Source: CBDCYH01 sp965224105
GTDB lineage: Bacteria > Bacteroidota > Rhodothermia > Rhodothermales > JABDKH01
DNA length: 64,000 nt
NCBI GenBank assembly: GCA_965224105.1
Contig: CBDCYH010000002.1
Location: 1 to 64,000, forward strand
Direction of reading: 5' to 3'
A model generated the notes under the pieces. It saw only the letters and a program-made list of their open reading frames with translations, searched no databases and had not been told where the DNA came from. A program made the translations under genes and the position numbers. Shown here piece after piece: positions 24,906 through 34,820 of this stretch; within the stretch, counting starts at the first letter, position 1, and every line of letters begins with the position of its first letter.

Positions 24906-26552
24906 ATGGCAAAGCAAATTGTATTTAATGCAGATGCGCGTGGCGCATTGAAGCGTGGGGTTGACACTCTCGCAGATGCCGTAAAGGTTACCCTTGGACC
25001 AAAGGGCCGGAACGTCATCATCGAAAAGAAATTCGGCGCACCCACGATTACCAAAGACGGCGTTACCGTCGCCAAAGAAGTAGAAGTTGACAACAAGCTC
25101 GAGAACGTTGGTGCCCAGCTCGTGAAAGAGGTGGCCTCCAAGACGAGCGATGTTGCCGGCGACGGGACCACAACAGCTACTGTTCTTGCCCAGGCTATTG
25201 TTGCCTCTGGTCTGAAGAACGTTACCGCAGGCGCGAACCCAATGGACCTCAAAAGAGGTGTCGACAAGGCTGTAACAGCAGTTGTCTCCAACCTGCGCGA
25301 CCAGAGTCAGGAAATCCAGGACCGCTCGAAGATTGCACAGGTTGCGACTATCTCGGCCAACAACGACTCCACTATTGGCGAGCTCATTGCCGATGCGTTC
25401 GAGAAAGTTGGAAAGGACGGCGTAATCACAGTTGAGGAAGCACGCGGCACCGAGACCATGCTCGAGGTTGTCGAAGGTATGCAGTTCGACCGCGGGTACC
25501 TGTCGCCATACTTTGTGACGGATGCAGACAACATGGAAGTGGTCCTAGATGACCCTGCGATCCTCATCCACGACAAGAAAATCAGCGCGATGAAAGATCT
25601 CCTCCCTATCCTGGAGAAAACCGCGCAGATGGGTAAACCCCTCTTGATCGTTGCTGAAGATGTCGAGGGCGAAGCTCTTGCAACACTTGTTGTAAACAAG
25701 TTGCGAGGTACACTAAAAGTGGCTGCAGTGAAAGCTCCAGGGTTTGGAGACCGACGTAAAGCCATGCTGGAAGACATCGCGATCCTCACCGGTGGTACTG
25801 TAATCTCCGAGGAGAAAGGATACCGGCTAGAGAACGCCACACTTGACTACCTCGGAAGCACCAAGCGTATCGTGATCGACAAAGACAACACGATCGTTGT
25901 CGACGGTGCAGGTTCGCAGGACCAGATTAAGGCGCGTGCCAACCAAATCAAGCAGCAGATCGAAAGCTCAACCAGCGACTACGATCGTGAGAAACTGCAG
26001 GAGCGCCTGGCCAAGTTGTCCGGCGGTGTTGCTGTTCTCAAGATCGGCGCGGCAACAGAGCCTGAGATGAAAGAGAAAAAAGCTCGCGTAGAGGATGCAC
26101 TGCACGCAACCCGCGCAGCTATTGAAGAAGGCATCGTTCCTGGTGGAGGCGTTGCGTACATCCGCGCGCTCAAAGCGCTCGACAAAGTCAAAGTTGAGAA
26201 CGACGACCAGAGCATTGGCGTTGCTATCATCCGCCGAGCAGTTGAAGAACCGCTCCGACAGATATCGGCCAACGCGGGTCTCGAAGGTTCAATTGTCGTC
26301 CAGACAGTGAAAGAGGGCAAAAAGAACTTCGGCTTCAACGCGCAAACCGAAGAGTACGGTGATTTGATCGAAATGGGAGTAATTGACCCAACCAAAGTCA
26401 CACGAACAGCTCTCGAGAATGCCGCATCGGTAGCAGGATTGCTCCTGACAACCGAGAGCGTCATTGCCGACAAACCTGAAAAAGTTGCTCCAGCCGCTCC
26501 CGACATGGGAGGAATGGGCGGCATGGGAGGAATGGGTGGAATGGACTTCTAA
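24906..26552 (+). CDS. groEL: chaperonin GroEL
   Basis: ATP-driven folding chamber, 548 aa. Equatorial-domain ATP site motifs VTLGPKGRNV and GDGTTTATVLAQ are present, with apical and intermediate domains in the usual order. The C-terminal tail is the methionine/glycine repeat type (ends GGMGGMGGMDF). It lies 33 nt after groES and is followed by an intrinsic terminator. Codon use is more biased than in neighbours, as expected for a highly expressed gene. Confidence 0.98.
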   Translation: MAKQIVFNADARGALKRGVDTLADAVKVTLGPKGRNVIIEKKFGAPTITKDGVTVAKEVEVDNKLENVGAQLVKEVASKTSDVAGDGTTTATVLAQAIVASGLKNVTAGANPMDLKRGVDKAVTAVVSNLRDQSQEIQDRSKIAQVATISANNDSTIGELIADAFEKVGKDGVITVEEARGTETMLEVVEGMQFDRGYLSPYFVTDADNMEVVLDDPAILIHDKKISAMKDLLPILEKTAQMGKPLLIVAEDVEGEALATLVVNKLRGTLKVAAVKAPGFGDRRKAMLEDIAILTGGTVISEEKGYRLENATLDYLGSTKRIVIDKDNTIVVDGAGSQDQIKARANQIKQQIESSTSDYDREKLQERLAKLSGGVAVLKIGAATEPEMKEKKARVEDALHATRAAIEEGIVPGGGVAYIRALKALDKVKVENDDQSIGVAIIRRAVEEPLRQISANAGLEGSIVVQTVKEGKKNFGFNAQTEEYGDLIEMGVIDPTKVTRTALENAASVAGLLLTTESVIADKPEKVAPAAPDMGGMGGMGGMGGMDF

Positions 26553-26571
26553 TCCGACCTCCTGAAACCTT

Positions 26572-26604
26572 AAAAAGGCGATCGCAATGCGGTCGCCTTT
26601 TTTA
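26572..26604 (+). terminator. groESL intrinsic terminator
   Basis: About 10 bp of stem (AAAAAGGCGA paired with TCGCCTTTTT) ending in a run of T, starting 20 nt after the groEL stop codon. Confidence 0.88.
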
Positions 26605-26698
26605 TTTCATACCACCTCAATAATAATAGCTTAAGTCTCGCCCACCGCGCCGATAGAAATAGCAGGTAATCTGGCACTTTGTCGTCCCCCATCGGCAC

Positions 26699-27877
26699 AT
26701 GACTCCCTGCGAGAAATTCGGCTCCTACCTTCAACGGTTTCTCAGCCTTGCGGCTTTTCTGTCCCTGCTGAGCCTCGCAAACAATGCGTCTGCCCAAACC
26801 TGGAACGAGTTCGCCCATGGCTCAACCGATGCTGGTGATAGCATAACCGATTTTCAAATTGTCTCATCCGCAGTATGCGACAACCTGGGCCGTATCTCGG
26901 GTGTAATCGATACCCCAAGAGACAACGACCTTTTCTTGATCGAGATTAGCGACCCTGCCAACTTTTCTGCCAACACCGCCTGCCCATCGTGTGATCTCGA
27001 CACACAGATTGGGCTCTTCCACGAGACCGGAAAACCAATCTACTTCAACGACGATGCATCGCTGGGGTCAAAGGGATCCGTCCTTCCATCTAACGCGCTT
27101 GTGCAAAACATCCCGAGAGGAAGGTACCTGCTTTGGGTATCTGTTTTTGGCAATTATCCTATTGACGAAAACGGTCGCGTGCTTTTCGGCTACACCGCTC
27201 CGCCGGGACTCACAAAAGTGTGGGCGCGGCAACCCGGTGTGAAAACTCTCGCTGGTTACCATCAGACCCCCGACGCGCGACAGCAAGGTGTTTACGAAGT
27301 TGAACTGACGGGAGCCAGTTGCGTGCTCCCTAATAATGAGCCAATCGAGTTGCAGTCAGAAAAACGCAACAACCAGATTGTGCTTCGGTGGATGTCGAGC
27401 GACAACGTAGAGGTGACAGTCGAAGCACGAACCAGTAGCGCCGAGGAGTTTGAGAGTGTTGCAGTTTCGAGGCCGGATGAATCAGAGAGCCGAACGCGAA
27501 CGCTTGTATTGCCTCAACTTGATCCCGGGTCCTATGAGATCCGTCTTGCATACGTTGTTGATGGTAGGGCTAAATACTCAAACACAACGGCGGTTGAGTT
27601 TGAGCTCCCGCGAACGCACTCAATGAGCAAGATTTATCCTAACCCGTTTAATCCGGAAGCAACATTTGAGCTCACTGTGAGCATGCGACAGCAGGTTGTG
27701 GTTGAGATGTACAACATGGTCGGCCAGCATGTGCTGCTAATTGCTGACAGTTACTTCGAGGCGGACGTCCCAACGAAAGTGCGGATTGACGGGCGGACCG
27801 TGCCATCCGGTGCGTATATCGTTACGGTGAACGGTGCGACATTCTCGGAGTCGCGGGTGGTGAATATTATCAAGTAG
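26699..27877 (+). CDS. secreted protein with pre-peptidase-like domain and T9SS sorting domain
   Basis: A 392-aa protein with an N-terminal signal peptide (hydrophobic stretch near residues 12-30, ending NNASAQ). A beta-rich domain of pre-peptidase C-terminal type follows (residues about 60-205, with GVIDTPRDNDLFLIEI and two close cysteines in CPSCDLDTQIG). Next is a fibronectin-like segment. The C-terminal type IX secretion sorting domain begins IYPNPFNPEATFEL and ends VPSGAYIVTVNG...VVNIIK. It should be exported across the outer membrane and anchored or released. Ligand unknown. Its stop is 1 nt from the convergent glmM stop. Confidence 0.82.
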   Translation: MTPCEKFGSYLQRFLSLAAFLSLLSLANNASAQTWNEFAHGSTDAGDSITDFQIVSSAVCDNLGRISGVIDTPRDNDLFLIEISDPANFSANTACPSCDLDTQIGLFHETGKPIYFNDDASLGSKGSVLPSNALVQNIPRGRYLLWVSVFGNYPIDENGRVLFGYTAPPGLTKVWARQPGVKTLAGYHQTPDARQQGVYEVELTGASCVLPNNEPIELQSEKRNNQIVLRWMSSDNVEVTVEARTSSAEEFESVAVSRPDESESRTRTLVLPQLDPGSYEIRLAYVVDGRAKYSNTTAVEFELPRTHSMSKIYPNPFNPEATFELTVSMRQQVVVEMYNMVGQHVLLIADSYFEADVPTKVRIDGRTVPSGAYIVTVNGATFSESRVVNIIK

Positions 27878-27878
27878 A

Positions 27879-29246
27879 CTAAACCGACTCGACCTCAGCC
27901 AGGAACCTGTCTGCCAGGTCGCTCGCCTCTGCACCACTCCCCGCCTCCGAATAAACCCGCACAATAGGTTCTGTGTTCGATTTCCGGACGTGCACCCAAC
28001 CCTCCGCAAAGTCGATCTTCACACCATCGATCGTAGAAATTTTTTCTGATGCGTATTTAGCAGCGATCTTTGCCAGAATCTCATCGGGGTTTTTGCTTCC
28101 GATCTCGATCTTCTTCTTAGCCATCGAAAGAGTCGGCAGCGTCGATACCAGATCCGCAAGGGATGTGCCCAGATTGGCAAGATGCTGCAAGACCATTGCA
28201 GACCCAACCAAAGCATCTCGGCCGTAATGCAGGTCTGGCAGGATGACACCGCCATTCCCTTCCCCGCCGAGAACCGCACCAACCGATTGCATCTTCTTCA
28301 CGACATTGATCTCACCGACGGCGCTTCGAAATACTTCCTGATCGTGCTTTTGTGCAACCAGTTCTATCGCGCGCGACGAGGACAGGTTGGTCGCGAATGG
28401 GCCTGACCGTATACGCCACAGGAAATCCGCCGCAATAACTTGCGTCAGTTCTTCGCTAACATACGTTCCACCATTGGCGATCAACGCCAGGCGGTCGGCG
28501 TCTGGATCCACGACCAGTCCAACATCCGCCCCTGACTCGCGCACGAGCTCGGTGGTAGCGAGCAGATTTTGGGGAAGCGGCTCCGCCGGATGCGCAAAAA
28601 GTCCGGTTGGCTCGCAATTCACACGGGTGATTTTATCCACGCCTAATTTTTCAAGCAGCGCAGGTAAGGCAATGCCACCCACAGAATTAACGCCATCAAC
28701 AAGGACATGGAAATTCTGGTTTGCAATAGCGGATGAGTCAATGAAATCAAGGCCGAGGATTTCATAGATGTGGTAATCGAGGAAGTCCTGCGACCGGATG
28801 GATCCAATCCGATCGTAGCGGACGTAAACTGGCGAATCATCCACCCGAGCCAAAACATCCCGCCCCTCATCCGGAGAAAGAAACTCCCCTTTGCCGTTCA
28901 GGAGCTTAAGCGCATTCCACTCTTCGGGATTGTGGGATGCTGATAAAATGATACCGCCGGCGGCACCCTCCTTCATCACCGCCATCTCGACGGTCGGTGT
29001 TGTTGAGAGACCCGCATCGATAACATCACATCCGAGCGCCTGCAATGTGCTGCATACGATTGATGAACAGAGCGGGCCGGTTACGCGCGCATCCCTCCCC
29101 ACAACCACGGTTGGCCGCGAGTCGCCGGATGATTCTACACACCACGATCCGTATGCCCCAACAAATTTCACCAGCACGGCCGGATCGAGACCGTCTCCGA
29201 AAATTCCCCTGATTCCTGATATGGAAGCGATTAGAGTTCCGCTCAT
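27879..29246 (-). CDS. glmM: phosphoglucosamine mutase (alpha-D-phosphohexomutase family)
   Basis: Interconverts glucosamine 6- and 1-phosphate for cell-wall precursor synthesis. The 455-aa protein has the phosphoserine loop ILSASHNPEEWNALKLL, the metal loop VDPDADRLALI, a sugar-binding EGNGGVILPD and a phosphate-binding RKSNTEPIVRVYSEA. The N-terminus ISGIRGIFGDGLDP and the overall arrangement match the Bacteroidota-type GlmM. A phosphomannomutase or phosphoglucomutase role cannot be excluded from sequence alone. Divergent from the lipase-like gene. Confidence 0.85.
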   Translation of the reverse strand: MSGTLIASISGIRGIFGDGLDPAVLVKFVGAYGSWCVESSGDSRPTVVVGRDARVTGPLCSSIVCSTLQALGCDVIDAGLSTTPTVEMAVMKEGAAGGIILSASHNPEEWNALKLLNGKGEFLSPDEGRDVLARVDDSPVYVRYDRIGSIRSQDFLDYHIYEILGLDFIDSSAIANQNFHVLVDGVNSVGGIALPALLEKLGVDKITRVNCEPTGLFAHPAEPLPQNLLATTELVRESGADVGLVVDPDADRLALIANGGTYVSEELTQVIAADFLWRIRSGPFATNLSSSRAIELVAQKHDQEVFRSAVGEINVVKKMQSVGAVLGGEGNGGVILPDLHYGRDALVGSAMVLQHLANLGTSLADLVSTLPTLSMAKKKIEIGSKNPDEILAKIAAKYASEKISTIDGVKIDFAEGWVHVRKSNTEPIVRVYSEAGSGAEASDLADRFLAEVESV

Positions 29247-29335
29247 TACGAAAGTGGTTCGTTCTACTTACCTTAGAAACGAGGTGTGCACCAATTAGCT
29301 TCCACTTCATGGAAAAAGCATTCGGCTGATGTGCT

Positions 29336-30181
29336 ATGGCCGACAACGGCGACAACATTAAAGAGGGTCACTTTCCTTCGGTCACGGGAGAACAACTGTT
29401 CTTCCGCTATTGGTTGCCGGACAAGTTGCCGGTTGCGATGGTGACGCTGGTGCATGGATACGCGGAACACTCGGGTAGGTATGACCACATTGCTGGCGAG
29501 CTGGTGAGCCGTGGAATGGGCGTGGCAGCTTTTGACTTGGTGGGGCACGGACGATCAGGCGGAGCGCGGGCCTATATCGATTCTATCGATTCTTGCGTTG
29601 CCGATCTAGCCGTGTTTCGTGCAAAAGTCCAGAAAGAGTTTCCAGGTATAGCGCATCCGATGTTTGCTCATAGCATGGGAGGAGCCATTTCCATACTTGC
29701 GATCTTGAGCAGGTCTGTCCGGACTAACGCCATCTTTCTGAGCAGCCCGGCGATTAAGCTCTGCGAACCCGTCTGGTTGCAAAAGGCATCCACAATCCTC
29801 TCCTCCATCCTGCCAACACTTCCTACTATTTCAATCAACAGGAACAAGCTCACCACGGATAAGACGGTGCTTGACCAAGCTGATCACGACGACTTGCACT
29901 ACAAAGGACCGACTCCACTGAACACCGGCGCCGAGATGGTGAAAGCGTCTGAGAAAATACTGACGTTGATGAACGACTTTGACACCCCGTTCATGATAAT
30001 CCACGGCTCAGACGACACCCTCACCTCCCCGCAGGGCAGCAAAGATTTTTATGCAGCAGCCCAGGCCGAAGATAAACAGATCCGCATTTTCGAAGGACTC
30101 CTGCACGAGACTTTTAATTCTGCCGAGAAAGGACCTACAGTTGTAAGCCTGATTGGTGATTGGTTTTCGGCGAGGGTTTGA
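29336..30181 (+). CDS. alpha/beta hydrolase, monoacylglycerol-lipase type
   Basis: Serine hydrolase of the Hydrolase_4 (monoacylglycerol lipase / lysophospholipase) family, 281 aa, without a signal peptide. The oxyanion region is TLVHGYAEHSGRYDHIA. GHGRSGGARAYIDS is family-typical, and the nucleophile elbow reads AHSMGGAIS (Ser in A-H-S-M-G). The acid is likely in IIHGSDDTLTSPQGS and the catalytic His in GLLHETFN. Probably cytoplasmic lipid turnover. The next gene, a rhodanese lipoprotein, starts 69 nt later on the same strand. Confidence 0.88.
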   Translation: MADNGDNIKEGHFPSVTGEQLFFRYWLPDKLPVAMVTLVHGYAEHSGRYDHIAGELVSRGMGVAAFDLVGHGRSGGARAYIDSIDSCVADLAVFRAKVQKEFPGIAHPMFAHSMGGAISILAILSRSVRTNAIFLSSPAIKLCEPVWLQKASTILSSILPTLPTISINRNKLTTDKTVLDQADHDDLHYKGPTPLNTGAEMVKASEKILTLMNDFDTPFMIIHGSDDTLTSPQGSKDFYAAAQAEDKQIRIFEGLLHETFNSAEKGPTVVSLIGDWFSARV

Positions 30182-30250
30182 GCCATTTTGCCTCTCCATC
30201 CAATTACTCCGTAAATTCGGATTGTTACGAAAATCCTTCTGTATTGATTA

Positions 30251-30628
30251 ATGACACGCCTATTATCAACTTTAGTCCTCGTCACATCTGTTGTATTCGC
30301 AGCCGCATGTTCGGACTCTGGTATTAAGAAAATGTCTGCCCAGGAATTTGCACCACTCTTTGATTCCGCGGTCACCATCGATGTTCGAACACAGGAGGAA
30401 TACGACCAGGGCCATCTTGCGCAGACTGTTCATATCGACGTTAGAAAACGCAATTTCGGCGACCTTGTCTCGGCGTTGGATCGCGACAAGGCATATTATC
30501 TGTACTGTCGCTCGGGAAACCGCAGTCAGCAGGCTGCCGCCAAGATGATTGATCTAGGTTTTACGAACGTCACGAACATCGGTGGGTTTGCCGAACTCGA
30601 AGCGGCTGGGGTTCCGGTCCTGAGGTAG
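30251..30628 (+). CDS. rhodanese-like lipoprotein
   Basis: A 125-aa protein with a lipoprotein signal peptide (lipobox FAAAC, lipidated Cys about residue 20) followed by one rhodanese domain. The active loop is YCRSGNRS with the catalytic cysteine. TIDVRTQEEYDQGHL and a closing NIGGFAELEAAGVPV are typical of single-domain periplasmic rhodaneses. It probably handles sulfane sulfur or thiol redox in the periplasm; the partner is not evident. It is the last gene before the accessory block. Confidence 0.88.
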   Translation: MTRLLSTLVLVTSVVFAAACSDSGIKKMSAQEFAPLFDSAVTIDVRTQEEYDQGHLAQTVHIDVRKRNFGDLVSALDRDKAYYLYCRSGNRSQQAAAKMIDLGFTNVTNIGGFAELEAAGVPVLR

Positions 30629-30757
30629 TTACGGGGTGAGTCCTGTATTGTGCTCACCAAATCATTCCGTTTCTCGAACAGTGAATTGCAAGTCTCACTC
30701 GGCCCAGTCGAGCTCTGTAGATGGAGATCATCACGTCGCCCCTCGCGCCGACAAGGT

Positions 30758-30940
30758 CTAATCCGTTGCCACTCGCGACTCCTTCGGCCGGCGAGTAAAA
30801 CGAATGGGCTTCCGATCAGACGGCCTCTTGCGATGCGGGGCTATCGGGAGGGTGACCCAAAAAACTGATCCGCGACCGAGCTCGCTGTCTACACCAATTT
30901 CACCGTCCATCCGCCCGACCATTTCTTTCGACAACGCGAG
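30758..30940 (-). pseudogene. orphan 3' fragment of a 7TMR-type histidine kinase gene
   Basis: The minus strand encodes about 60 residues, from LALSKEMVGRMDGEIGVDSE through RGSVFWVTLP and SDRKPIRF to a stop. This nearly copies the C-terminus of the intact kinase whose 3' end is at 39.0 kb. The DNA aligns without gaps to 39091-39227 over 137 nt (30804-30940), about 90% identical by eye. Nothing of the rest of the kinase is present: homology stops at 30940, and a stop codon follows a few codons further upstream. The frame of the fragment is still open. It is either a displaced gene end left by an insertion or the last piece of a decayed duplicate. Confidence 0.88.
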
Positions 30941-31081
30941 TTTCAGTTCGTGTTGTAGTTAATTGGTTCGACATTGACTCTACTAATTTTTTCGACCATC
31001 CCTTGCCTTTGCACATAACAATAAATTACGTTTGAAGTTGACTGAGGCAAGAGTTGGTCGCAAGTTGCATGTTCAAAACAC
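30941..31081. other. intergenic region before the sensor kinase, left edge of the accessory block
   Basis: No gene is seen on either strand. The sequence turns AT-rich here, which marks the left edge of the accessory block. It presumably carries the promoter of the propeller-type sensor kinase. No integrase remnant or clear operator was found. Between the rhodanese stop and the kinase fragment (30629-30757) I also see nothing recognisable. Confidence 0.5.
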
Positions 31082-34000
31082 GTGATTTCAAGAATGCTTG
31101 TCAGCTTGTATCATCGTTTCGCGTCACCGTCAAAAGGTGTTCTACTTTATTTCAAGGTGATTGCATTGATGACATTGTCGATCAATCCGACCCAAGCCCA
31201 ATCGCCCATCCTACACCACTACGACAGGTCGGACGGTCTACCTCACTCACAGATATCCGATATCCATCAAGATTCACTCGGATTTCTATGGTTTGGCACT
31301 GATGGCGGCGGACTTGCAAAATATGACGGATATCAATTCGAGAGCTTTACTCACTTCGACGGTCTGACTGACCAAGCGCTTTACAAGATCGTCGAGGACC
31401 GGCAGAATAATTTGTGGATTGCGACGGTAAGCGGTTTGTTTCGGTTCAATGGCGAGGATTTTACCACGTATACAACCGATGACGGTCTTCTCGACAATAG
31501 AGTTCTATCTCTGTTAACCACCCAAACGGGAGTAATCGCCGGTACCGCCAGAGGTGTTTCGATTCTCGCCGATCACTCCTCAGAAAAATGGAGAAAGGCA
31601 GAAATAGTTTCGCAAATCCCAACATCGGGCGAAGTACGGGCCTTGGCGTTGTATGCAGATACTTTGTGGATAGGTACCAGCGAAGGACTATACATGGTTG
31701 AGAACCCAACTGGGCATTCGCAACCGATGCTACAAACTATCGACCAAAACGTCGATGTTAAAGTCATCCATCTCGACTCAGATCGCCAGATTGTTGTCGG
31801 CACGACTAGGGGGATGCTTCGGGTAAAGAACGAAGGAGTATCGGGTGTTTTCGATTCTGTCCTCGCACACTCACAGATAAATGAAATAATTACTGATGAG
31901 GCTGGAATGATGTGGATCGGTACGAACGATGGTGTTTTTGTCTCTGACGGAAATTCTATTCAAAGATTCGGCGCTGCCTTACTGGAAGATATTTGGTCAA
32001 TCGCTCAGGACAGAGATCTAAACATTTGGTTTGGTACGAACGGTAGTGGCTTGTACAGGTATTCTCAAACCCCTTTTGAGCAAATCTCAACCATTGATGG
32101 GCTACCCGGAAATATCGTCATGACTATTACACAGGATGAGCGAGAGCACTACTGGATCGGTACGGACAACGGAGCAGTGCGTTTTTCCGAATCGTTGCGG
32201 AACAGACATGTGATTTCAGATGAGCTACCGGATAATCGCGTCCGTGACATTCTTACCAAAGCCGATTCGATTTGGTTTGCGACCGACGGCGGGATAGCTC
32301 TTTTGACTGAGGCCGGATTTAGCAACTATTTGTCGATTGACGGGAGTGATTTAGGGGAGATCAGAAAAGTTTTTGCTGCATCAAATGGGGATATCTGGTT
32401 CGGCACACGAAATCGAGGTGCGATCAGGTTTAGATCCGGGGAATTCACAATTATTACGACCCAAGATGGCCTACCAAATAACACCGTCTGGGACTTTGCT
32501 GAAAGCCCGACAGGCGCAATTTGGATTGGCACGTTTGGAGGAATCTGCCGCGTCCGCGGTGATACAATTGAAGATTTCCCGACCGAGCCTGCCCTTAGTC
32601 ATTCGTCAGTCACCACTCTCTACATGGAAAGTTCAGGTAAACTCTGGCTCGGCACGCACTCCGGAATTAACATCATCGACCTAGAAGAGTTGGGAAAAGT
32701 CCCAGATGTAATCAACACTAGTCACGGGCTGAGCGACAATTCCATATTGGCGATCGTCCAAGATGCTTTTGGGGATATGTGGATCGGCACAAACGACGGA
32801 CTCAACCGACTTGATATGAGGGCCTATCGAGCAAATGGTGATAAGATCATTCACCGGTACTCCGTCTCGGAAGGTTTCGTTGGCACCGAGGTCAATCTGC
32901 ATGCTGGATACGCTGACACAGGGGGAAGGTTGTGGTTCGGTACCGTAAATGGAGCACTTATCTTTTCTAATTCTAAGTTTCATGATCGGTCACCGGAAAT
33001 ACCCGTGTACATTACGGATATCAAACTTTTCCACGAGCCGTTCGACTTCGAACAATACTCGGCAGGACAATCACAAAAACAAGTCCCGACAAGTTTTCAA
33101 TTTCCGCACCACCTAAACCATCTTACATTCGAATATGTTGGCCTCGATTTCAATCGAAATGACCTAGAGTATCGATTTAGGCTTGATGGATTTGACACGG
33201 TGTGGTCACCATCATCGCGTTCTCGTAGCGTTACTTACTCGAACTTAAAACCAGGAAGTTTCAAGTTCCAAGTCCAGGCGCGCGCTGGTGATTCGGAGTG
33301 GACCACGAATTCGGACCAATCAATCATTATCGAAATTCAGAAACCCTTCTGGAAAAAATGGTGGTTCCGCGTGCTCATGTTCTGCATGTTTGCATCGCTA
33401 TTGTTTGTTGTTCATCGCGCACGTTCACGTCTTCTAACAAAAAGGGCGGTAGAATTGGAACACATAAAAGCTTCAGAGAGATATCGCGTACAAAGCAAAG
33501 CCACTACCGACTTTCATGACGAGCTCGGCCATTTGGTAACTCGCATCTCCCTTTTCGGTGAACTTCTTCGACAGAAAAAACTACCCCGCGATGCACAGGG
33601 CATCGTGAATCAAATTGTAGGAACTGCGTCAACATTATCCAGTGGAATGGGAGACTTCCTGTGGACACTTGACCCGACAAGAAAGACACTTTTCGACGTT
33701 GCGATTCGGTTGAAGGATTTTTGCGATTCGCTCTTCGAAGGAACAAGCGTTTCTTTCAGAGTAACTGGGTTGACAGAAAGCCTCAGATCGATTCAACTTA
33801 CAGCGGAGGCTCAACGACACCTAACATTATTTGTAAAAGAAGCAATGACCAATCTCCTTCGTCACTCAGCTTCTAACTCTGCGGATTTAAATTTTTCTGT
33901 CGTGGGCAAAGGAGTTACGGTATCAATCGTAGATCAGGGGGTCGGCCTCGATACTCGTGAAAATATTAAGTATGGGTACGGCTTCAGGAATTTAAACGCA

Positions 34001-34099
34001 AGAGCAAAAGCCCTTGGAGGCGAGGTAGTGGTTGATTCCAGACTTGGAATCGGAACAACGCTACATTTGATTTTTGAGGTGCCAAATCAATCTAATTGA
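31082..34099 (+). CDS. two-component sensor kinase with beta-propeller sensor (Reg_prop/Y_Y_Y type)
   Basis: A 1,005-aa hybrid of periplasmic sensor and kinase. After a signal peptide (ends NPTQAQ), two seven-bladed propellers of Reg_prop repeats occupy residues about 40-640, with recurring units like GFLWFGTDGGG and DMWIGTNDGLNRL. A Y_Y_Y domain, a membrane helix (about 755-775), a HisKA_3 dimerisation domain with the phosphoacceptor in FHDELGH, and a HATPase domain (EAMTNLLRHS, YGYGFRNLNARAKALGG) follow. Such kinases usually sense carbohydrates or other polymers in Bacteroidota. Start is GTG 31082 or ATG 31094. The response regulator follows at once. Base composition is lower in GC than in the flanks. 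Confidence 0.9.
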   Translation: MISRMLVSLYHRFASPSKGVLLYFKVIALMTLSINPTQAQSPILHHYDRSDGLPHSQISDIHQDSLGFLWFGTDGGGLAKYDGYQFESFTHFDGLTDQALYKIVEDRQNNLWIATVSGLFRFNGEDFTTYTTDDGLLDNRVLSLLTTQTGVIAGTARGVSILADHSSEKWRKAEIVSQIPTSGEVRALALYADTLWIGTSEGLYMVENPTGHSQPMLQTIDQNVDVKVIHLDSDRQIVVGTTRGMLRVKNEGVSGVFDSVLAHSQINEIITDEAGMMWIGTNDGVFVSDGNSIQRFGAALLEDIWSIAQDRDLNIWFGTNGSGLYRYSQTPFEQISTIDGLPGNIVMTITQDEREHYWIGTDNGAVRFSESLRNRHVISDELPDNRVRDILTKADSIWFATDGGIALLTEAGFSNYLSIDGSDLGEIRKVFAASNGDIWFGTRNRGAIRFRSGEFTIITTQDGLPNNTVWDFAESPTGAIWIGTFGGICRVRGDTIEDFPTEPALSHSSVTTLYMESSGKLWLGTHSGINIIDLEELGKVPDVINTSHGLSDNSILAIVQDAFGDMWIGTNDGLNRLDMRAYRANGDKIIHRYSVSEGFVGTEVNLHAGYADTGGRLWFGTVNGALIFSNSKFHDRSPEIPVYITDIKLFHEPFDFEQYSAGQSQKQVPTSFQFPHHLNHLTFEYVGLDFNRNDLEYRFRLDGFDTVWSPSSRSRSVTYSNLKPGSFKFQVQARAGDSEWTTNSDQSIIIEIQKPFWKKWWFRVLMFCMFASLLFVVHRARSRLLTKRAVELEHIKASERYRVQSKATTDFHDELGHLVTRISLFGELLRQKKLPRDAQGIVNQIVGTASTLSSGMGDFLWTLDPTRKTLFDVAIRLKDFCDSLFEGTSVSFRVTGLTESLRSIQLTAEAQRHLTLFVKEAMTNLLRHSASNSADLNFSVVGKGVTVSIVDQGVGLDTRENIKYGYGFRNLNARAKALGGEVVVDSRLGIGTTLHLIFEVPNQSN

Positions 34100-34142
34100 T
34101 TGCAAAAATGTCATTAATCGATATTCAAAAACCGGCACTGGA

Positions 34143-34781
34143 ATGATAAGCGTGAGCATCATCGAGGACGATCATCTTGTACGGGTGAACCTCCAGACCC
34201 TTATCAACGCTGCGCCAGGGTTTCGGTGCATAGAAGTTTTTGAAAGCTGCGAATCAGGGATTTCTCAAATTGTAACGAACCCGCCAGATGTGTTGCTAAT
34301 GGATTTGGGCCTACCGGGAATGTCGGGCGTCGACGGAATCAGGTTACTAAAAAAGGAATTGCCAACACTCGATGTGATCGTCCTCACGATACACGAAAAT
34401 CACGAAGTCGTCTTTGAAGCGCTTTGCGCAGGTGCCACAGGATACCTAGTCAAAACGATGGACATAGAGCGCCTGCTTGGGTCTATCGCCGAGGTGCACG
34501 ATGGTGGTTCGCCCATGAGCACGCAAATTGCACGCATGGTCGTAACATCATTTAGCAACAGCCGATCAGAAACCGTCAAAAACCATCTGACTCCCAGAGA
34601 GACGGAGGTACTCCACGTATTGTGTCTAGGCTATAGCTACAAAATGATAGCTGATGAACTGTCAATCAGCGATGAGACTGTCCGCCAGCACCTGAAAAAC
34701 ATCTATCGCAAGCTTGAGGTCCACTCCAAGTCTGAAGCAGTCGCTCGTGCGTTTCGAGACGGATTGATATCACGCTTCTAA
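34143..34781 (+). CDS. response regulator, NarL/LuxR family
   Basis: A 212-aa regulator with a receiver domain (acidic pair in IEDDH, phosphoacceptor Asp in LLMDLGLPGMSG, Thr in VLTIHE, Lys in GYLVKT). A C-terminal LuxR-type helix-turn-helix follows (LTPRETEVLHVLCLGYSYKM, SISDETVRQHLKNIYRKL). The ATG at 34143 gives a normal start MISVSIIEDD; an upstream open frame overlaps the kinase end and is not needed. It is the partner of the HisKA_3 kinase, 43 nt upstream. Likely targets are the genes just downstream, where two perfect inverted repeats lie. Confidence 0.93.
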   Translation: MISVSIIEDDHLVRVNLQTLINAAPGFRCIEVFESCESGISQIVTNPPDVLLMDLGLPGMSGVDGIRLLKKELPTLDVIVLTIHENHEVVFEALCAGATGYLVKTMDIERLLGSIAEVHDGGSPMSTQIARMVVTSFSNSRSETVKNHLTPRETEVLHVLCLGYSYKMIADELSISDETVRQHLKNIYRKLEVHSKSEAVARAFRDGLISRF

Positions 34782-34820
34782 CTCAGCGGCCCAACCAACA
34801 GGTGCGAATTTCTGCCCTGC

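Noticed and set aside
24827..26524. Several long minus-strand open frames opposite groEL (154-181 codons).
   Set aside because: They arise from the biased codons of groEL and have no homology or start signal.
30650..30868. A plus-strand open frame (72 codons) overlapping the kinase fragment.
   Set aside because: The minus-strand frame clearly encodes the kinase C-terminus; the plus-strand frame is a shadow, and a similar shadow exists opposite the intact kinase.
31200..33000. Recurring WFGT/WIGT-type DNA segments, considered as duplications.
   Set aside because: They are blades of the Reg_prop propeller within one gene.
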